DNA of 41,404 nucleotides. Origin: an uncultured Oscillospiraceae bacterium (GTDB lineage: Bacteria; Bacillota; Clostridia; Oscillospirales; Oscillospiraceae). The stretch lies in the NCBI GenBank assembly GCA_905234855.1, contig CAJOIU010000020.1, forward strand, positions 1-41,404, in the 5' to 3' direction. Made by a program: the position numbers and the translations under genes. This document shows, piece after piece, positions 37,221 through 41,404 of the stretch (position 1 is the first letter of the stretch; the number at the start of each line of letters is the position of its first letter). The notes under the pieces were generated by a model that did no database searches, was not told the origin of the DNA, and worked only from the letters and a program-made list of their open reading frames with translations.

Positions 37221-38924
37221 ATGAAATTTTCCGAAATGCCCTACACCCGTCCCGATAAGGACGAGGTGCTTTCCAAGGTCGCCGACGCCACCGCCTGCCT
37301 TGCCGCGGCGCAGAGCTTCGAGGAGGCCGAGGCCGTATACCTTGAGGCGGACAAATACAGCGGCGAGCTTATGACGCAGGCCACGCTCGCCTCCATCCGC
37401 CATTCCATCGACACGCGCGACAAGTTCTATTCCGACGAATCCGACTGGTGGGACGAGACGATGCCGCTCCTGTCCGAAGGCATGAACGCCTTCCAGAAGG
37501 CGCTGTATGAAAGTCCCTTCCGCCCGCAGTTCGAGGAAAAATACGGCTCCGTGGTATTCAAGAACGTCGAGTTTTCCCTCAAATCCTTCTCCCCCGAGAT
37601 CATCCCCGAGCTGCAGAAGGAAAACGCCCTCGTCACCGAATACAACAAGCTCATCGCCTCCGCGCAGATCGAGTTCGAGGGCAAGACCTATACCGTCGCC
37701 CAGATGGGTCCCGTGCAGCAGGACACTGACGATGCGCGCCGCCTCGCCGCTTGGAAGGCCGTGGGAAGCTGGTTTGCGGGCAAGGGCGCGGAGCTTGACC
37801 GCCTCTATGACGAGCTGGTGGCCCTGCGGGACGGCATGGGACGCAAGCTGGGCTTCGACGGCTATACCGAGCTCGGCTACTACCGCATGTTCCGCACGAG
37901 CTACGGCAAGGAGGAGATCGAGCGCTTCCGCCTCGCCGTGCAGAAATATCTCGTCCCCGTGGCGGATAAGATCCGCCGCGCGCAGGCGGAGCGCCTCGGC
38001 GTCGCCTACCCCATGAGCTATGCCGATCAGTCGCTCATGTTCCGCTCCGGCAATCCCATGCCCGTGGGTACCGCTGACGATATCGTGGCTCACGCGAAGA
38101 AGTTCTATCACGAGCTTTCCCCGCAGACCGGGGAATTTATCGACCATATGCTCGAAAACGAGCTCATGGATCTTCTCGCCACCCCCGGCAAGCAGGCCGG
38201 CGGCTACTGCACGGAGCTGCCCGCCTATCACACCCCCTTCATTTTCGCGAACTTCAACGGCACGCAGGGAGATGTGGAGGTCGTCACCCATGAGGCCGGT
38301 CACGCCTTCCAGAACTGGACGGCGCGGGACATCGTCCCCATCGACTGCCATTGGGCGGGCATGGAGGCCAGCGAGGTGCATTCCATGAGCATGGAATTTT
38401 TCGCATGGCCGTGGTCGGAGGGCTTCTTCGGCGCGGACACCCGCAAGTTCCACTACAGCCACCTCGCCAGCGCGCTCACCTTCATCCCCTACGGCACCAT
38501 GGTGGATCACTTCCAGCATATCGTCTATGAAAAGCCCGGGATGACCCCGGCGGAGCGCAACGACGCATGGCGCGAGCTGACCGCCCTGTATATGCCGTGG
38601 CTGCGGCTCGACGGCGAGATCCCCTTCTTCGCCGAGGGGCGCTACTGGCAGCGGCAGGGACATATCTTCCAATCGCCCTTCTATTATATCGACTACTGCC
38701 TCGCGCAGACCATGTCGCTGTATTTCTGGGCGGGCATCCAAGAGGATATCGACGCCGCGTGGGAGCAGTATTACCGCTATACGAAGCTTGCCGGCACCAA
38801 GACCTTCACCGAGCTTCTGGAAGCGGCCGGCCTGCCCTCCCCCTTCGACGAGGCCACCCTCCGCGGCGTTTGCGAGAAGGCCGCCGCGTGGCTCGACGAC
38901 TTCGACCTTTCGGATATACAATAA
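37221..38924 (+). CDS. M3-family oligoendopeptidase (PepF-like)
   Basis: 567 aa from ATG 37221 after GGGAGGA. Zinc peptidase with HEAGH (H357, E358, H361) in VTHEAGHAFQ, followed by EASEVHSMSMEFFAWP with the third ligand glutamate. A family mark is the C-terminal GHIFQSPFYYIDYCLAQTMSLYFW. It cleaves peptides of about 6 to 20 residues in the cytoplasm. TATACT (37180-37185) is its likely -10 box. The gene order with the rpsF operon (divergent) is intact. Confidence 0.94.
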   Translation: MKFSEMPYTRPDKDEVLSKVADATACLAAAQSFEEAEAVYLEADKYSGELMTQATLASIRHSIDTRDKFYSDESDWWDETMPLLSEGMNAFQKALYESPFRPQFEEKYGSVVFKNVEFSLKSFSPEIIPELQKENALVTEYNKLIASAQIEFEGKTYTVAQMGPVQQDTDDARRLAAWKAVGSWFAGKGAELDRLYDELVALRDGMGRKLGFDGYTELGYYRMFRTSYGKEEIERFRLAVQKYLVPVADKIRRAQAERLGVAYPMSYADQSLMFRSGNPMPVGTADDIVAHAKKFYHELSPQTGEFIDHMLENELMDLLATPGKQAGGYCTELPAYHTPFIFANFNGTQGDVEVVTHEAGHAFQNWTARDIVPIDCHWAGMEASEVHSMSMEFFAWPWSEGFFGADTRKFHYSHLASALTFIPYGTMVDHFQHIVYEKPGMTPAERNDAWRELTALYMPWLRLDGEIPFFAEGRYWQRQGHIFQSPFYYIDYCLAQTMSLYFWAGIQEDIDAAWEQYYRYTKLAGTKTFTELLEAAGLPSPFDEATLRGVCEKAAAWLDDFDLSDIQ

Positions 38925-38941
38925 AAACTGGATCTCACGAT

Positions 38942-38976
38942 AAAAAATCTCCGGTGCGGCGCACCGGAGATTTTTT
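38942..38976. terminator. Bidirectional terminator between the peptidase and nifJ
   Basis: CCGGTGC (38951-38957) and GCACCGG (38961-38967) form the inner stem and AAAAAATCT with AGATTTTTT extend it. A T run lies on both strands. Confidence 0.92.
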
Positions 38977-38991
38977 GGTTTTGGGCAAAGC

Positions 38992-41404
38992 TTACGCCTT
39001 GACCTCCTGCTCGAACATCTGCTTCTGCAGCTCGAGGTTCGCGAAACGCTCGCCGGCCTTCTTCTCCGCCTCGGTGAAGAGCTCCTCCGCACGCTCGGGG
39101 AAGTTGATGGTCAGCGCGGAATAGCGCGCCTCGTTCATGATGAAGTCGCGATAGGAGCCGGTGGGCGCCTTGGAATCGAGGGTGAACGGGTTCTTGCCCT
39201 CGGCCGCCAGCGCGGGGTTATAGCGGAACAGGTTCCAATAGCCGCACTCCACAGCCTTCTTCATCTCTGCCTGGCAGTTCGTCATGCCGCCCTTGATGCT
39301 GTGCATCTCGCAGGGAGCATAGCCGATGATGAGCGACGGGCCGGGATACGCCACGGCCTCGCCGATGGCCTTCAAGGCCTGCGCGGGGTTCGCGCCCATG
39401 GCGATCTGCGCCACATAGACATAGCCATAGGTCATGGCGATCTGGGCGAGGCTCTTCTTGGCGAGCGTCTTGCCCGCCGCGGCAAACTGCGCCACCTGAC
39501 CGATCTGGCTGGCCTTGGAGGCCTGGCCGCCGGTGTTGGAGTAGACCTCGGTATCGAACACGAGGACGTTCACATCCTCGCCCTGCGCCAGAACATGGTC
39601 GAGGCCGCCGAAGCCGATATCATAGGCCCAGCCGTCGCCGCCGAAGATCCAAACGGTCTTCTTGGCGAGAAATTCCTTGTTCTTCAGGATGGCCTGGCAA
39701 TGCTCGCCGCCGCAGCCGTCCTTCTCGACAGCCGCCACGAGCTTGCGGGTGGCCAGCTCATTGGCCTTGCCGTCGTCGTAGCTCGCGAGGTATTCCTTCG
39801 CGGCCTCGCGGATCGAATCGACCTTGCCGTTTTCGGCAACGAACTCGATATCGCTCTTCAGCCGGTCCCGGATGGCCTTCTGGCCGATATACATGCCGAG
39901 GCCGAACTCGGCGTTGTCCTCAAAGAGGGAGTTGGCCCAAGCGGGGCCGCGGCCTTCCTTGGTGCGGGTATAGGGGCTGGTGGCCGCCGGGCCGCCCCAG
40001 ATGGACGAGCAGCCGGTGGCGTTCGCGATATACATATGATCGCCGCAGACCTGCGTCACGAGGCGGGCATAGCTCGTCTCCGCGCAGCCCGCGCAGGAGC
40101 CGGAGAACTCCAGCAGCGGCTGATGGAACTGGCTGCCCTTGACGGTCATCTCGAAGAGCTCTTCCTTCGGGGCGACCTCGTCGACCATGTAGTTCCACAC
40201 GGCCTCCTGCGGCTGCTCCTCTTCTCTCGGCACCATGGTGACTGCCTTCGTCGGGCAGACGCCGACGCAGACGCCGCATCCCATGCAGTCGAGCGGGCTG
40301 ACCGCCATGGCAAACTTGTAAACGCCCTTGCCCTTGCCGGCCTTCCAGTCGGCGATCTTGGCGGCCTCGGGAGCCTTGGCGGCTTCCTCCTCCGTCAGCG
40401 CGAAGGGACGGATCGTGGCGTGCGGGCAGACATAGGCGCACTGGTTGCACTGGATGCATTTGCCCTCGTCCCAGCGGGGAACGGTGACGGCAACGCCGCG
40501 CTTCTCATGGGCGGCGGCGCCAAGATAGAAGGTGCCGTCGGCATGATCGACAAACGCGGAGACAGGCAGGCTGTCGCCGTCCATCTTGTCCACGGGGGTG
40601 AGGATGTCCTTCACCATCTTCATGACCTCGGGACGGTCGGGATGCACCTCGGGCTCCGGGGTATCGGGGCAGTCCGCCCAAGAGGCGGGAACATCGATCT
40701 TCACGAAGGCGTTCGCGCCGAGGTCGATGGCCTTGTGGTTCATATCCACGATGTCCTGACCCTTCTTGCGATAGCTCTTGGTGGCGGCCTCCTTCATGTG
40801 CTGGACGGCCTCCTCCGCGGGCATGACCTTCGCGAGCGTGAAGAACGCGGACTGGAGGATGGTGTTGGTGCGCTTGCCCATGCCGATCTCGATGGCGAGG
40901 TCGATGGCGTCGATGGTATAGAGCTGGATATTGTTCTGGGCGAGATAGCGGCGGGAAGCGCCGTCGATGTGCTTTTCAAGCTCCTCGGGCTTCCACTGGC
41001 AGTTGATGAGGTAGACGCCGCCGGGCTTCACGTCCTGCACCATCTTGAAGCCCTTGTCCACATAGGACGGGTTGTGGCAGGCCACGAAATCCGCCTTGGA
41101 GATATAATACGGGCTCTTGATGGGCTTGTCGCCGAAGCGCAGATGGCTGATGGTGACGCCGCCGGTCTTCTTGGAGTCGTACTGGAAGTACGCCTGCACG
41201 AATTTATCGGTGTAGTCGCCGATGATCTTGATGGAGTTTTTGTTCGCGCCGACGGTGCCGTCGCCGCCGAGACCCCAGAACTTGCACTGGATCGTGCCGG
41301 CGGGGGCGGTATCGGGCGCGGGCTCCTCGGGCAGGGACAGGTTCGTCACGTCGTCCACGATGCCGATGGTGAACTGACGCTTGGGCTCGTCCTTTGCCAG
41401 CTCT
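38992..41404 (-). CDS. nifJ: Pyruvate:ferredoxin (flavodoxin) oxidoreductase, 3' part
   Basis: Partial; the open frame runs off the right edge (ELAKDEPKRQ at the edge), so the N-terminus, about a third of the protein, is missing. Order from the edge: domain III (TIQCKFWGLGGDGTVGANKNS), two 4Fe-4S ferredoxin motifs (CIQCNQCAYVCPHA and CMGCGVCVGVCPTKA), the cluster region GSCAGCAETSY, and the TPP domain with GGDGWAYDIGFGGLDHVLAQ, DTEVYSNTGGQ and a final C-terminal stretch ending EQEVKA. It oxidises pyruvate to acetyl-CoA with electron transfer to ferredoxin or flavodoxin, the key fermentation step of anaerobes. Confidence 0.97.
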   Translation of the reverse strand, partial: ELAKDEPKRQFTIGIVDDVTNLSLPEEPAPDTAPAGTIQCKFWGLGGDGTVGANKNSIKIIGDYTDKFVQAYFQYDSKKTGGVTISHLRFGDKPIKSPYYISKADFVACHNPSYVDKGFKMVQDVKPGGVYLINCQWKPEELEKHIDGASRRYLAQNNIQLYTIDAIDLAIEIGMGKRTNTILQSAFFTLAKVMPAEEAVQHMKEAATKSYRKKGQDIVDMNHKAIDLGANAFVKIDVPASWADCPDTPEPEVHPDRPEVMKMVKDILTPVDKMDGDSLPVSAFVDHADGTFYLGAAAHEKRGVAVTVPRWDEGKCIQCNQCAYVCPHATIRPFALTEEEAAKAPEAAKIADWKAGKGKGVYKFAMAVSPLDCMGCGVCVGVCPTKAVTMVPREEEQPQEAVWNYMVDEVAPKEELFEMTVKGSQFHQPLLEFSGSCAGCAETSYARLVTQVCGDHMYIANATGCSSIWGGPAATSPYTRTKEGRGPAWANSLFEDNAEFGLGMYIGQKAIRDRLKSDIEFVAENGKVDSIREAAKEYLASYDDGKANELATRKLVAAVEKDGCGGEHCQAILKNKEFLAKKTVWIFGGDGWAYDIGFGGLDHVLAQGEDVNVLVFDTEVYSNTGGQASKASQIGQVAQFAAAGKTLAKKSLAQIAMTYGYVYVAQIAMGANPAQALKAIGEAVAYPGPSLIIGYAPCEMHSIKGGMTNCQAEMKKAVECGYWNLFRYNPALAAEGKNPFTLDSKAPTGSYRDFIMNEARYSALTINFPERAEELFTEAEKKAGERFANLELQKQMFEQEVKA

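Noticed and set aside
37188-39092. 634-aa minus-strand frame opposite the M3 peptidase
   Set aside because: The plus-strand peptidase shows HEAGH and full-length homology; the minus frame has no family signal.

Overview
The window looks like chromosomal DNA from a high-GC member of the Bacillota, most likely a gut-type clostridium near the Oscillospirales. The evidence is the strong AGGAGG-type ribosome binding sites, the TTGACA-17-TATAAT promoters, pyruvate:ferredoxin oxidoreductase (anaerobe), ThiT with a TPP riboswitch, QueH, the S6-SSB-S18 operon, a CxxC-type S18 and several Gram-positive envelope genes. The taxonomic placement is inference; there is no 16S gene here. I saw no rRNA, tRNA or CRISPR array.

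Positions 1-2600 form a visibly lower-GC accessory stretch. It holds a regulator fusing HTH, GHKL ATPase and STAS-like domains behind three phased ATTG-N3-CAAT operators, a RelB/RelE-type toxin-antitoxin pair, and eroded 3' ends of a large serine recombinase and an IS66 transposase. An SDR dehydrogenase follows, then a 585-base AT-richer gap.

Positions 4030-19100 are envelope-centred core DNA: RadC, a SEDS glycan polymerase starting at TTG, a YdcF/NUDIX/ABC-F operon, an FHA-SEDS fusion translationally coupled to its transpeptidase, a NusG-II/Gx/DUF975 operon transcribed without an obvious leader, and an operon of Mrp ATPase, sugar-transfer ATP-grasp protein and a secreted seven-repeat Fn3 protein.

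Positions 19100-27300 hold deoD and an operon of a lipoprotein barnase, a barstar fused to a C_GCAxxG_C_C redox domain, and an Ldh_2 dehydrogenase. After these come a GT4 glycosyltransferase, a PrsA-like foldase lipoprotein and a GH2 glycosidase. The barnase/barstar-redox operon is the most unusual system in the window.

Positions 27300-35340 hold riboswitch-controlled thiT, a sugar-1-phosphate nucleotidyltransferase with an orphan phosphomannomutase-like tail, a zinc-ribbon membrane protein, a polysaccharide deacetylase with a small downstream ORF, a HerA-like ATPase, YczE-family and QueH genes, and a dCMP deaminase.

Positions 35340-41404 hold a cluster of DnaA-box-like sites, a stand-alone phage replisome-organiser-type domain, rpsF-ssb-rpsR, an M3 oligoendopeptidase and the 3' part of nifJ, which runs off the right edge. 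Gene ends are well insulated by terminators, many of them bidirectional between convergent genes. Long antisense open frames are common because of the GC bias and were left out.
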